Part shown: piece after piece, positions 1-8,470 of the stretch
Layout of the letters: every line of letters begins with the position of its first letter
Position numbering within the stretch: position 1 is the stretch's first letter
The notes under the pieces: model-generated
Database searches by the model: none
Seen by the model: the letters and a program-made list of their open reading frames with translations, nothing else
What the model was told of the DNA's origin: nothing
Translations under genes and position numbers: made by a program
NCBI GenBank assembly: GCA_913058185.1
Contig: CAJXQX010000013.1
Span: 1 to 64,000, forward strand
DNA: 64,000 bases
Reading direction: 5' to 3'
From: an uncultured Verrucomicrobiota bacterium
GTDB lineage: Bacteria; Verrucomicrobiota; Verrucomicrobiia; Opitutales; Opitutaceae

Positions 1-62
1 TTGGACTAAGTGTTACCTATGTCCGGATCATTCCGTCAAACGACCATCTCATAACAATGGAG

Positions 63-132
63 TCAGGTCGTGTTTAGGAGATTAATTGGGTAGATCGGTT
101 TTTTTAGAAAAAATTAAGGAAACACGACCTGA
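63..132. repeat. 13-bp perfect inverted repeat with 44-base spacer
   Basis: TCAGGTCGTGTTT at 63-75 is exactly complementary to the 13 bases at 120-132. The spacer contains a smaller T-run/A-run hairpin (about 101-113). It lies just downstream of the minus-strand dehydrogenase gene, so it could act in 3' end formation, or it could be a remnant of a small mobile element. No coding sequence is visible in bases 1-138. Confidence 0.5.
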
Positions 133-138
133 GCCCGT

Positions 139-978
139 TTAGCCGAGGAGTTTGAAGAGGGCGGCGAAGTCTTCGTCGCCGAGGCCGTTGGCTTCGGCGG
201 TGGCTAGGCGCTCCCGCACGAGGGCGAGGAGCTGGAGATCGCTGACTTCGGGCATGTTTTCTGCCAAACGCATGTCTTTGTGCATGTGTTTGATGGAGAA
301 GAAGGGGGAGTAGTCGTCGTCGCGCACTTGGGGCCACTTGAGTTGGAGCAGACCCGAGTAGGTCGAGTTTCGTTCGATGGCGTTTTGGAAAACTTCGTTT
401 CCGATGCCTGCCCGACGACAGATAGTGAGGGCTTCGCTGAATCCCTGCATCTGGGCGGACACATTGAGGTTCATGGCAAGTTTCAGGGCGCAGGCTTGGC
501 GGTGGTCGCCAATACGGATGCGGTGGGCCGAGACGAGGGAAAGCACGGGCTCGAGTTCGGCGATGAGGCCGTCGTCGCCTCCTTGGTAGAAGACGGTTTG
601 TTTGGCCTCGGCGGCAGGTTTGCTCCCGGTGAAGGGGCATTCCAAATAGCGGGCCCCGGTTGCGATTACAGCGGTGCGAAAACGGTCGCTGCTTTCCGGA
701 TCGATGGTGCTGGATTGGACGACGGTCTTGGTGGAATCGAGAGCCGGAGCGATCGCGTCGAGGACGCTCTGCACTGCGGCGGGGTCAGCGACGGCGATTT
801 GGATAATGTCGGCGTTTTTGGCGACGATCGTTGCGGTGTCCTGCCATTGGGGGAAGTCGGGTTGGGCGGTGCGGTTCCAGGCTCCGGCGAGGATGCCTGC
901 GGCGTGGTAATGCCGAGCCCAGATACTACCGATTATGCCAAGTCCAAGAACGCCAACGGATGGGGATGTGTTCATCAT
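139..978 (-). CDS. NAD(P)-dependent beta-hydroxyacid dehydrogenase family oxidoreductase
   Basis: The protein (about 279 aa) is predicted to be a cytoplasmic NAD(P)-dependent dehydrogenase of the 6-phosphogluconate / 3-hydroxyisobutyrate dehydrogenase superfamily. The N-terminus carries a Rossmann nucleotide-binding loop, GVLGLGIIGS. A TGSKPAA segment near the middle matches the substrate-loop region (usual form G-x-x-x-A). The later KLAMN segment holds the expected catalytic lysine and the N-x-x-x start of the helical C-terminal domain. The start is taken at one of two adjacent ATG codons (978 or 975). A longer reading frame to 1032 adds a tail unlike the family. The substrate cannot be told from sequence; glyoxylate/succinic-semialdehyde reductase-type activity is one option. 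Confidence 0.8.
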   Translation of the reverse strand: MMNTSPSVGVLGLGIIGSIWARHYHAAGILAGAWNRTAQPDFPQWQDTATIVAKNADIIQIAVADPAAVQSVLDAIAPALDSTKTVVQSSTIDPESSDRFRTAVIATGARYLECPFTGSKPAAEAKQTVFYQGGDDGLIAELEPVLSLVSAHRIRIGDHRQACALKLAMNLNVSAQMQGFSEALTICRRAGIGNEVFQNAIERNSTYSGLLQLKWPQVRDDDYSPFFSIKHMHKDMRLAENMPEVSDLQLLALVRERLATAEANGLGDEDFAALFKLLG

Positions 979-1224
979 CAGGTAAAGAAACTGCCGTAAG
1001 CCAGAATGACAAACGTGGATTCGGCTATGCACTACCCACTTACCCGATACTCGCTACTTTTGGCGGTGAGGCAGGTGTTTTTTGGACACAGAGATCACGG
1101 AGAACACAGAGCTTTCAGCCTGTTTCGAGAACGAGAACGAGAACGAGAACGAATAAAGAGAAAGATCCGGTTGGGTGGAACTACCCGCTACTCGATGCTC
1201 GCGACTACCTTCGATGGCGAAGGC
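979..1224. other. Intergenic region with degenerate simple repeats
   Basis: This gap between two minus-strand genes holds no convincing gene. It contains a run of about 4.5 copies of CGAGAA (1126-1152). A stretch of related CACAGAG / CACGGAGAACACAGAG words lies at about 1087-1112, and two similar ACTACCC...ACTCG words lie near 1030-1055 and 1180-1205. Part of the CACAGAGATC word recurs at about 45290. Such low-complexity intergenic words are common in PVC genomes. No function is claimed. Confidence 0.45.
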
Positions 1225-1923
1225 CTAGGCGAAAATCTCGAGCATCCGGGTGAAGAGTCGGTTCACCTTGGCTTGATTCGATTTTACGAGATCATGAAAT
1301 TTCTCGAAATCGATTTCAGTGCCTTCGAAGCCGTTCGCGAAATTATCAACCAGCGCGAGGGAGTTGTAGTTGAGCCCCGCCTCGGTGCAGAGATCGGCCT
1401 CGAAGGCGGCGGTCATGCCGATAACGTCGCCCCAATCTTTCACGACGCGGATTTCGGCTTTGGTCTCGAAACGTGGGCCGCGCATCTGCACGTAGGTTTT
1501 GTCCGGCTTGATATCGAATTCCGGGGCGAGTTGTTCTAGGAGAGTCGGGATGAGATTATTGGATATGCCGGGAGGACCGCCCTTAAGCTCCTGATCGTAA
1601 AATGTCTTGGGTCCTTCTTGTAGGCAAAGGTAGTCGCCGCAGGAAACGAAGGTTCCGGGGGGAAGGTCGCGATCCAGGGAGCCGACAGAGTTGAGGGATA
1701 CCACATCGGTGAACCCGAGATCGGCGAGGGCCTGAATGTTGGCTCGGTAGTTAATCGAATGCGGCGGAAGCGGGAATTCGTAGCCGTGGCGATTGATGAG
1801 CACCTTGTCGCCTTGCATCTTGTAAGTGACTGCACCGTGGGCGGTTTCGATTATTTTCTCCTCCCAGGCGGCAAACAGATCGGATTTAACTATGCTGGTG
1901 CCGCTAATAAACGCTACTTTCAT
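1225..1923 (-). CDS. MTA/purine nucleoside phosphorylase family protein
   Basis: This 232-aa protein belongs to the PNP/UDP phosphorylase superfamily and is closest in pattern to S-methyl-5'-thioadenosine phosphorylases, which split MTA (or methylthioinosine/purine nucleosides) with phosphate into base and pentose-1-phosphate. Family signatures visible are the INRHG...PPHSINYRAN stretch around residues 45-63 and RGPRFETKAEIR near 150-160. These are followed by GMT and by a conserved Asp-containing LVDNFANG segment. It is a little shorter than typical MTAPs (about 240-290 aa) and lacks a signal peptide. It is divergent from the downstream lipoprotein gene with only 30 bp between starts, so its promoter must overlap coding sequence. 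The exact substrate is uncertain. Confidence 0.8.
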   Translation of the reverse strand: MKVAFISGTSIVKSDLFAAWEEKIIETAHGAVTYKMQGDKVLINRHGYEFPLPPHSINYRANIQALADLGFTDVVSLNSVGSLDRDLPPGTFVSCGDYLCLQEGPKTFYDQELKGGPPGISNNLIPTLLEQLAPEFDIKPDKTYVQMRGPRFETKAEIRVVKDWGDVIGMTAAFEADLCTEAGLNYNSLALVDNFANGFEGTEIDFEKFHDLVKSNQAKVNRLFTRMLEIFA

Positions 1924-1953
1924 ATGGTCTGATCAACGACCCGCCCTCTGCAT

Positions 1954-2718
1954 ATGACAATGGCTAAAGCCCTCCTCACTCTCCTTGCAGTCTGCACCCT
2001 CCTGTTGGGTTGTGCGACCCGAGGTCCGATGCACCTCTACAGTGCGGTTGACGGTGAGCAGCCCGTCAGGGATCGGGCGCTGGAAGCGGGTGAAAAAGAT
2101 GAGCTCGTCGGATTTCTCGAATCTAGCGATCGCGTCGTGGGTTTGGGCTACGAATTTAATACCGACTACATTTGGCTGCGGATCGCACCCGGCAATCGGT
2201 TGATCACGATCAAGCGCGGCTTTCGTGAGCTTTGGTATGACTACACGTTGCCGGATTCATTTCTCCTCGATGACGCTGCATCCGGTGATCTCGCGGTGCG
2301 GTCTTTCAACCGGATGGTTTATGTAGCGATGGCTAAGCCGGGCCTGGTCGCGAAGGTCGAACGCTATGGAGATGTGAACGAAGTTATCCAGCCCGGAGCC
2401 TCGGAACGCGCCATCGGCGGGCTGGCCTGGTGGGACCAGGTGAATGATCGTCTGCTGATCCTATACGCTGAGGGGTCGCCCGAAATCGTGGTCTATGACA
2501 ATGACACCGATGCAGTCGGTCACGTGACGTTGGATGCGCCCGTGCGTGCGACCACGCTGGCCTACGACAGCAATCGGCAACGCTACTACGTGCCGTTGGC
2601 CGAAGCCGGGTGGCTAGGCGAATTCGATGCCAACGGCCATTTGATCGATCGCCTGCCGTTTCCGGATCCCGAAGCTTCGATTGATGCCGGACAGCGTTCC
2701 GCGGTGCGGATATTTTAG
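1954..2718 (+). CDS. Predicted outer-membrane or periplasmic lipoprotein, function unknown
   Basis: The protein is 254 aa and has a type II signal sequence: a hydrophobic stretch (residues 5-19) ending in the lipobox LLLGC, so Cys21 would be lipidated. The remainder looks like a beta-rich single domain with repeated short strands (for example VVYDNDTDAVGHVTLDAP and TLAYDSNRQRYYVPL), reminiscent of a partial beta-propeller. I do not recognise the family. The start could be 1954 or the second ATG at 1960. The initiation region is CATATG; the neighbouring divergent gene's start is also within a CATATG (1921-1926). Confidence 0.7.
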   Translation: MTMAKALLTLLAVCTLLLGCATRGPMHLYSAVDGEQPVRDRALEAGEKDELVGFLESSDRVVGLGYEFNTDYIWLRIAPGNRLITIKRGFRELWYDYTLPDSFLLDDAASGDLAVRSFNRMVYVAMAKPGLVAKVERYGDVNEVIQPGASERAIGGLAWWDQVNDRLLILYAEGSPEIVVYDNDTDAVGHVTLDAPVRATTLAYDSNRQRYYVPLAEAGWLGEFDANGHLIDRLPFPDPEASIDAGQRSAVRIF

Positions 2719-3092
2719 GGATGTCGGGAGTGAAGGGCCAAGTGAGGCAGAACATTTTTAGGCTGACTGAATGTCAACGAGCGGTCTGTTGCCGCAGGCC
2801 GATTCGCTTTCCGGCAGCACGGAAACCCACCGCGACTGGGTGCGTTCGGCGCGTCGGTTTATGGTAGGGCGGTTTCGCCGAAACCGCCGGTTGCGGTGGG
2901 AGAGGTGAAACGGCGCGCTCGGCGAGCACGCCCTACCTCACAGGCCAGGCTAGCTCAATCTCATCAAAGCTGCGCATATACTTCCCCAGCCTCAACGGTG
3001 CCCACCGTTCTGCATCATCTGTCATCTGGCCCGTAAAGCCCGACCCACGAGAGTCGGGGTGAATCCACTCTGGTCGACGAAGGGGGCGGGGG
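2719..3092. repeat. Intergenic cluster of REP-like inverted repeats
   Basis: This 374-bp gap has no convincing gene. It contains a degenerate copy of a GATGTCGGGMGTGAAGG word (2720-2742) and a hairpin-forming GCGGTTTCGCCGAAACCGC (about 2868-2886) preceded by GGTAGGGC. A complementary GCCCTACC lies at about 2930. A reverse-oriented copy of CCGTAAAGCCCGACCCA is at 3031-3047. Related words recur at 31651-31676 and 55519-55587, which suggests a dispersed intergenic repeat family. A reading frame in this region on the minus strand is not credible as a gene. Confidence 0.6.
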
Positions 3093-3986
3093 TTAGCGCG
3101 AAAGTGTGATATTCCAATCGGCTCCGCTGGAGATGCCATGCTTGGCGGCAAAATCTCCCTGATTGATGGCGAGTGCTACGTTGAGCAAGTCGTTGATATA
3201 GATTACCGGTTCGCCGAGTTTAACTTGGCCGAACGTATTCACGAAAGGAACGCGTTCGTCATAGATTGCCTTGTCACCTTGGGTGATTTTCACCCGCAGG
3301 GGGGCCAACACTTCAGGTTCGATTTCCAAGAAAAGATCGCGACTCACGTTGGTCCAAATGTTCCCGTAGTGCACGTCGAGAATGGGTATATTGCCGTGGA
3401 TGGTGCCGTCGTCCTCCCGGGCTTTTTCGTAGGGCAGCCGACGAACCTTTTGAGTCAGCTTCCGGCCGACTTCTTTGAATTCGATTACCCCGGCAGCCAG
3501 ACGTGCGCCGGTGTAGGCGTAAACGTCACGACCGTGGAATGTGTAGGATTTCTCCGAGTTCTTGAGCCGGTTCACGGCCTCGTCGATTTCCCGCATTTCA
3601 GCGACTCCGAGCTCGTCGGCGACTAATGTCAGCGTGCCGTTATCGGGAGTGACAAAGTAGTGGCCGGTTTTGGTCTTCAGGACAACGGAGCGGCGGTCAG
3701 TGCCCACGCCTGGATCGACTACGGAAACGAATACGGTGCCGGCGGGCCAATACTCGGCGACTTGGTTCAGACGGTAGGCGGCTGCCCAGATATCGAAGGT
3801 CGGGATCTCGTGGGTGAGATCAAACATGCGCAGATCGGCCGAAACCCCGTAAGCCACGCCGCGCATGGATGCTACGGCCCCGTCCTTCTCGCCAAAATCG
3901 GACTGAAACACCAAAGCGTTCTGCTTAGCGAAGGCGGTGAGGGTCGTGAGTAGGAGGCAGGCTAAAAGAGGGGGGGCAAACTTCAT
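3093..3986 (-). CDS. Exported S-adenosyl-L-methionine hydroxide adenosyltransferase family protein (DUF62)
   Basis: This 297-aa protein matches the SAM hydroxide adenosyltransferase / chlorinase / fluorinase superfamily, which cleaves SAM to adenosine and methionine using water-derived hydroxide. Signatures seen are QSDFGEKDGAVASMRG near the N-terminus, VDPGVGTDRRSV, VTPDNGTL and FHGRDVYA, in the family order and spacing. Unusually, residues 1-20 (MKFAPPLLACLLLTTLTAFA) form a clear signal peptide ending in Ala-Phe-Ala, so the enzyme should be periplasmic, where SAM is not expected. The real substrate in that compartment is unknown. The start ATG is preceded by CTCACC rather than a Shine-Dalgarno. 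Confidence 0.88.
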   Translation of the reverse strand: MKFAPPLLACLLLTTLTAFAKQNALVFQSDFGEKDGAVASMRGVAYGVSADLRMFDLTHEIPTFDIWAAAYRLNQVAEYWPAGTVFVSVVDPGVGTDRRSVVLKTKTGHYFVTPDNGTLTLVADELGVAEMREIDEAVNRLKNSEKSYTFHGRDVYAYTGARLAAGVIEFKEVGRKLTQKVRRLPYEKAREDDGTIHGNIPILDVHYGNIWTNVSRDLFLEIEPEVLAPLRVKITQGDKAIYDERVPFVNTFGQVKLGEPVIYINDLLNVALAINQGDFAAKHGISSGADWNITLSR

Positions 3987-4088
3987 GGTGAGAATGGTGA
4001 GAGAAATTGATCGGTTCGCAATATGAAGAATACGCGCTTGGGTGAATATGCGGCTGTTAAAACTGCCGCCAGTAGATTCAATTTAGTC

Positions 4089-5060
4089 ATGCCTGCCTTT
4101 GATCTGCCCCTCAGTGAGTTGAAAGTTTACCAAGGATCGTCGCCCCGGCCGAGCGATCTCGATGAATATTGGAATACGGTGCAGCGAGAGTTGGACGCTC
4201 TCGATCCCCAGGTGAAACGGGTGCCGAATTTGACGCTTAAGGTCGATCACGTGGAGTGCTTTGATCTCTGGTTTGTTGGCTTGGGGGGGGCGAAGATTTA
4301 TGCGAAATACGTGCGTCCTAAAGCGACGGTGGGTCGTGCGCCGGGACCAGCGGTGGTTAGATTTCACGGTTATTCCGCCGCCAGCGCCGATTGGTCGGAG
4401 TTGATTGGTTATGCGAGTTCAGGTGTAGCGATCGCTGCCATGGATTGTCGGGGGCAGGGAGGGCGATCCGAAGATGTGGGTGGAGTCGCGGGCACCACGT
4501 TACGCGGACACATTATTCGCGGGTTGGAAGATCCCGACCCGACTAAATTGATGTTTCGTTCGATCTTTGCAGACACGGCGTTGATGGCGCGAATTGTGAT
4601 GGGATTTGATGAAGTGGATGCCACGCGAGTGGGGTCTGCCGGTGGCTCGCAAGGCGGAGCGCTGGCGCTGGCGTGTGCTGCATTAGAGCCGAGAATCAAA
4701 CGTGTCGCTTCGGTATTTCCGTTCCTCTGTGATTATCGCCGCATTTGGGAGATGGACCTGGCGAAGCAAGCCTTTGAGGAATTGAGTTATTTTCTCCGTT
4801 GGTTTGATCCACGTCACGAACGCGTGGAGGAGATATTTACGAAACTCGGCTATATCGACATCCAGAACCTGACTCCGCGAATCAAAGGAGAAGTGCTGAT
4901 GTTCACGGGATTGATGGATCAGGTGTGCCCGCCCAGCTCACAATTTGCGGCCTACAATAAGATTCCAGGAAAGAAGGAAATGGTGTTGTATCCGGACTAC
5001 GGACACGAAGCGCTGCCGGGAGAAAAAGACCGGGTCTTCAATTTCCTAGCCGAGCTATGA
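4089..5060 (+). CDS. CE7-family acetyl xylan esterase / cephalosporin-C deacetylase
   Basis: This cytoplasmic alpha/beta hydrolase (about 323 aa) is of carbohydrate esterase family 7 and removes acetyl groups from xylo-oligosaccharides and similar substrates. The N-terminus FDLPLSELKVYQG and the DLDEYW motif are family hallmarks. The nucleophile Ser lies in GGSQGG, the catalytic Asp in GLMDQVCPPS and the His in YGHE. RGQGGRS is also typical. I chose ATG 4089 because it gives the canonical CE7 N-terminus; an upstream in-frame ATG at 4023 adds 22 residues of unfamiliar sequence. Its 3' end overlaps the convergent mrdA gene by 6 bp. It probably helps use imported acetylated oligosaccharides. Confidence 0.9.
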   Translation: MPAFDLPLSELKVYQGSSPRPSDLDEYWNTVQRELDALDPQVKRVPNLTLKVDHVECFDLWFVGLGGAKIYAKYVRPKATVGRAPGPAVVRFHGYSAASADWSELIGYASSGVAIAAMDCRGQGGRSEDVGGVAGTTLRGHIIRGLEDPDPTKLMFRSIFADTALMARIVMGFDEVDATRVGSAGGSQGGALALACAALEPRIKRVASVFPFLCDYRRIWEMDLAKQAFEELSYFLRWFDPRHERVEEIFTKLGYIDIQNLTPRIKGEVLMFTGLMDQVCPPSSQFAAYNKIPGKKEMVLYPDYGHEALPGEKDRVFNFLAEL

Positions 5061-7025
5061 ATCGGCGGGAATTTCCGGCGCAGGTGCGGGGATAAGTTCA
5101 GGGTGTTTTTCTGCCCATTTGGCTAGAATGTCACGGGCAACGGGGGCAGAGTAAGTTCCTCCGCCCGTCTCTTCGCCGGGTCGGTCGCCTTCGACGATGA
5201 CCGCGATCGCAATTTGCGGATTTTCGATCGGGGCGAACGCGACGAACCAAGCGAAGTTTATCGTGCCCTTGGGGGTGCGCTTTTGAGCGGTGCCCGTTTT
5301 TCCACCGACCCGGAGACCGGGGATACGCATATTCTCAATCGTGGTAAACGACGCGCGGGATGTTCCCGTAATGGTGCACTCTTCCATGCCCTCAAGCAAA
5401 GCCGCATAGTCACCGGGAGTCAGTCCGATGGGAGCAGTCTGCTGAATCGGGCGATTCGGCTCATGGGTCATATACGGCGTGGTGTGGGTCTGGCCGCGAG
5501 CCAAAGATGCCATGAACGTCGCCATCTGCATTGGGGTGACGAGCATGTAGCCTTGGCCGATGGAGAAATTTGCGGTGTCACCGGGAACCCAGCTCTGATC
5601 ATAACGCTCTTTTTTCCAGTCTGGATCCGGCACCAGACTGCCCCTAGTTTCGTTGGGTAATGGAATCCCGGTGGGGTGACCGAATCCAAATTGACGAGCC
5701 GTGCGAGCGATAGCGTGCGCGCCGGTTTTCAGTCCATGCTCATAGAAGAACACATTGCAGCTCTTCGAGATTGCCGTTTTTAAGGCAATCTTACCATGGG
5801 CATGACCGTCGTGACAGGGGAACAGGCGGTTGCCCACGCGATAGTATCCTCCGCAATTTGCGGTCGTATCAGAAGCGATCGTTCCTGCCTGCATTCCCGC
5901 GACGGTCACGAGCGTTTTGAATGCCGACCCCGGTGGATAAAGCCCCTGGATGGGGCGGTTCAACCAAGCGCCGCGTTCATTGATATCCGTTGCGACCGAT
6001 TGAGTGAGCCGAGGTGAAAAGTCGTTGAGGTCGTAGTCGGGCAGACTGACCATGACGAGCACTTCACCGGTATTCACATCGATGGCTACAGCGGCCCCGG
6101 CCATCTCGTATTCGCGCAGGCGCTCTCCGGCCGCAATTTGCAGATCGATATCCAGGCTGGAAATAACGTTTTCACCTTGGACCGGCAGACGGCGATGAAG
6201 TGCTTCGACCCGGTAGCCTCCCGGATCAACCCGATACACGGTGCCACCGGCTTTGCCCTGCAATTTTGATTCGAACTGTGACTCAAGACCGTCACGCCCT
6301 TTGGTGCCCGTCATCTTGAAGGTCATCAAATCTGCACCGGGAAAATCTTCGTCGATTTCGATGTCACGATTGGATGATACGAATCCCAGGGTGTGGGCGG
6401 CCGCTGCACCGTAAGGATAAAACCGGCTGCTCGTGGTATATACCTGTAAAGGGGAATTAACCGGGAGCTGTTCCAATAGACGCGCATACTCTTCGCGCTC
6501 CAGGCCGTCGATGAGCGTGTAAGGCAGCATCCGCTGGGCGTTGAAGTGGCGGTTGAGTGAGCGCGATTCGAGTTTGGTTTCACGACCGAGTGCGCGGTTG
6601 ATCTGGTCTAAATACCTTTCGACGACAGTGAATCGGGCGATTTGGTTAATCTGCGCAACCGTTGGCGCATTCCCAGGATCCTCCTCTTGGTAGGCATCAC
6701 GAATCTCTACATACTCGCGGTAGATCTCGGTGCGCAGTTCCTCGAGATAAAGCACCACGGCAAAACGAGGGCGGTTGCCCACCAGGATACGGCCTTCGCG
6801 GTCGTAGATATTTCCGCGAGGGCCTGGAACGAGGATGCGGTTCTGGCTCTGGTTGATGGCCCTCATCTCGGCCAAATCCGAGCGCCAAACTTGTTGAAAA
6901 ATCAGCCCCATCATCAGCGTAAGTCCGCCTAATGCGATCGGGGTGTAGAAGAATCGCAGTCGTGAATCGCCGCCGCGATGGCTCTGCACCATGCTATTGG
7001 ATCCGGAGTCTAAAGATCGGGCCAT
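5055..7025 (-). CDS. mrdA: Penicillin-binding protein 2 (peptidoglycan transpeptidase, elongasome)
   Basis: This 656-aa class B PBP cross-links peptidoglycan during cell elongation. It has a single N-terminal membrane helix (about residues 26-45), a pedestal/dimerisation domain starting with the GPRGNIYDREG motif (68-78), and a transpeptidase domain. The active-site motifs are S367-x-x-K370 (PPGSAFK), S422-x-N424 (SCN) and K576-T-G. Length is normal for PBP2. It is the last gene of the mreB-mreC-mreD-mrdA order on this strand and starts 6 bp after mreD ends, so co-transcription is likely. The C-terminus ends in a Pro/Ala/Glu-rich tail. Confidence 0.95.
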   Translation of the reverse strand: MARSLDSGSNSMVQSHRGGDSRLRFFYTPIALGGLTLMMGLIFQQVWRSDLAEMRAINQSQNRILVPGPRGNIYDREGRILVGNRPRFAVVLYLEELRTEIYREYVEIRDAYQEEDPGNAPTVAQINQIARFTVVERYLDQINRALGRETKLESRSLNRHFNAQRMLPYTLIDGLEREEYARLLEQLPVNSPLQVYTTSSRFYPYGAAAAHTLGFVSSNRDIEIDEDFPGADLMTFKMTGTKGRDGLESQFESKLQGKAGGTVYRVDPGGYRVEALHRRLPVQGENVISSLDIDLQIAAGERLREYEMAGAAVAIDVNTGEVLVMVSLPDYDLNDFSPRLTQSVATDINERGAWLNRPIQGLYPPGSAFKTLVTVAGMQAGTIASDTTANCGGYYRVGNRLFPCHDGHAHGKIALKTAISKSCNVFFYEHGLKTGAHAIARTARQFGFGHPTGIPLPNETRGSLVPDPDWKKERYDQSWVPGDTANFSIGQGYMLVTPMQMATFMASLARGQTHTTPYMTHEPNRPIQQTAPIGLTPGDYAALLEGMEECTITGTSRASFTTIENMRIPGLRVGGKTGTAQKRTPKGTINFAWFVAFAPIENPQIAIAVIVEGDRPGEETGGGTYSAPVARDILAKWAEKHPELIPAPAPEIPADS

Positions 7026-7031
7026 GATGAA

Positions 7032-7571
7032 CTAAGCGGATATTCGACCGCGAAGGGAGCGAGGGTTGAGGACCAGACTGAGCGCACGGTGTTGTAGGGC
7101 GAAATACCACGGGGCGATCAATGCGAGAACCACTTGGGAAACCACCAGATCGGTGAGAAGTCTTACCCCTGAAATGGGTCCGCCGTGAGATCGCCCGATG
7201 ACGATGAAGGTGATCATCACGAACAAAATTAAGTTAATGATGAGTGCCACGATGATTCCGATGGTGAGTTCCGATGCGGCGAATCGTCTGCGGATGCGCA
7301 CCACGATAATTTGAGCGGCACCGAATAGCACGGCATGGGTGCCGAATCCGAGTGGAGCCCATGCGTCCAACATCATCCCGATGATCAAACAGGCGGTGAA
7401 ACCCGTTTTCGGATTAAGATGCAGGGCTGCGAATGCGATCAACAGTCCGCCGAGCCAGATCGAAAGACCGGTTGGTGCCAGGAGGTGGTTGGTCTGCCGC
7501 ATGAGGGTGATCAAGATCCACCCGGTAACCACCATGACGATTAAACGGCGTTGGCACGCGGTGATCTTCAT
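7032..7571 (-). CDS. mreD: Rod shape-determining protein MreD-like membrane protein
   Basis: This 179-aa polytopic inner-membrane protein has about five hydrophobic helices and no other motif. Identification rests mainly on position: it overlaps the end of mreC by 4 bp and precedes mrdA by 6 bp. Its size and membrane topology also match MreD (about 160-190 aa). MreD links MreC and PBP2 to the MreB filament in the elongasome. Sequence conservation in this family is low, so context carries the call. Confidence 0.85.
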   Translation of the reverse strand: MKITACQRRLIVMVVTGWILITLMRQTNHLLAPTGLSIWLGGLLIAFAALHLNPKTGFTACLIIGMMLDAWAPLGFGTHAVLFGAAQIIVVRIRRRFAASELTIGIIVALIINLILFVMITFIVIGRSHGGPISGVRLLTDLVVSQVVLALIAPWYFALQHRALSLVLNPRSLRGRISA

Positions 7572-8398
7572 AACGGATCAAGCGGGATGAGGATAGAGAC
7601 TTCAGTCAGTTCGTTGAGCCGCGGATCCAGCAAGACTCGACCCGTTTTAAACAAACCGTCGGGACTGGGTTGGAGATTGGTGACCGTGCCCAGCTTTAGA
7701 CCCCGAGGGAAAACTCCACCGAGTCCGGAAGTGATGAGAGGCTTGGGTTCCGCGGGATTGGCATAAAGATCGAGCGGCACAAACTCGGCGGTGGCCTGAG
7801 GTCGGGAAAGCGGCGGATTGATGCCACCTTGGAAACTTACCGGGCGATCATCTCCCTCAAACGAAGCAGCCAAGCGAACGGTCGAGCTGCTGATCAAATC
7901 AACCACGGCAGTGTTGAAGTGCACTTCGGAGATGCGTCCCACGACGCCGCCTGCGAATATAACCGGAGAACCTTTGACGACACCTTGGTTAGTGCCTTTT
8001 CGAATGATCAGTCGTTGCCACCAGCCGTTGAGATCACGGCTGACTACTCGAGCGGGCTCTGAGCGATAATCGGTAAATGAAGGCAGCCGGAGCAGCGTTT
8101 CGAGTTTCTCCACCTCTCGTCTTAGCTCGCCATTCTCTGCGGCGGCGTGCGCGTAGTGCGCGGCCATGTTACCCAGATCGCGATAGGCGTTGTAGATGTC
8201 CGTTTTCGAACGGGTGCGCCAAGCCCAGTAATCCTGCAGTTCACGCAGGTATGAGGCGGAGACTTCGACCGGAGCCTGCAGTTCGTAGAAGCCAATCCGG
8301 CTCACTCGCTTGGCCACGGTGGGGATCAGAAACCAAATGAGTAGCAACACCCCGAGGGTGATGAAAGGTTTGGAGGTATCGAAACGGTCAGGAGGCAC
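7568..8398 (-). CDS. mreC: Rod shape-determining protein MreC
   Basis: This 276-aa bitopic protein organises the elongasome in the periplasm and activates PBP2. It has one N-terminal membrane helix (about residues 11-27), a coiled-coil-like helix (about 55-95, with LRREVEKLETLLRL) and a beta-rich periplasmic domain. That domain contains the typical RVVSRDLNGWWQRLIIRKGTNQGV and GVVGRISEVHFNTAVVDLI segments. The start is GTG (8396-8398); no nearby in-frame ATG preserves the helix. It overlaps mreD by 4 bp, which supports translational coupling, and lies about 70 bp downstream of mreB. Confidence 0.92.
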   Translation of the reverse strand: MPPDRFDTSKPFITLGVLLLIWFLIPTVAKRVSRIGFYELQAPVEVSASYLRELQDYWAWRTRSKTDIYNAYRDLGNMAAHYAHAAAENGELRREVEKLETLLRLPSFTDYRSEPARVVSRDLNGWWQRLIIRKGTNQGVVKGSPVIFAGGVVGRISEVHFNTAVVDLISSSTVRLAASFEGDDRPVSFQGGINPPLSRPQATAEFVPLDLYANPAEPKPLITSGLGGVFPRGLKLGTVTNLQPSPDGLFKTGRVLLDPRLNELTEVSILIPLDPL

Positions 8399-8470
8399 TG
8401 GGAATGGGGGCCTCTAACCGTGGATCACCGATTCCCTTGGTGACAAGCCCCGTAGCGGGGTTGAGCGCAA

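Noticed and set aside
104-999. Long open frames antisense and out of frame within the first dehydrogenase gene (104..640 minus; 280..999 plus)
   Set aside because: They are Arg- or Gly-rich shadow frames of the real gene at 139-978; no motif or start context supports them.
1126-1152. CGAGAA tandem repeat considered as a CRISPR or regulatory array
   Set aside because: A 6-bp simple repeat with no spacers; most likely slippage.
2933-3151. 72-codon minus-strand frame overlapping the SAM transferase end and the repeats
   Set aside because: It lies across REP-like repeat sequence and overlaps the end of a well-supported gene; no family pattern.
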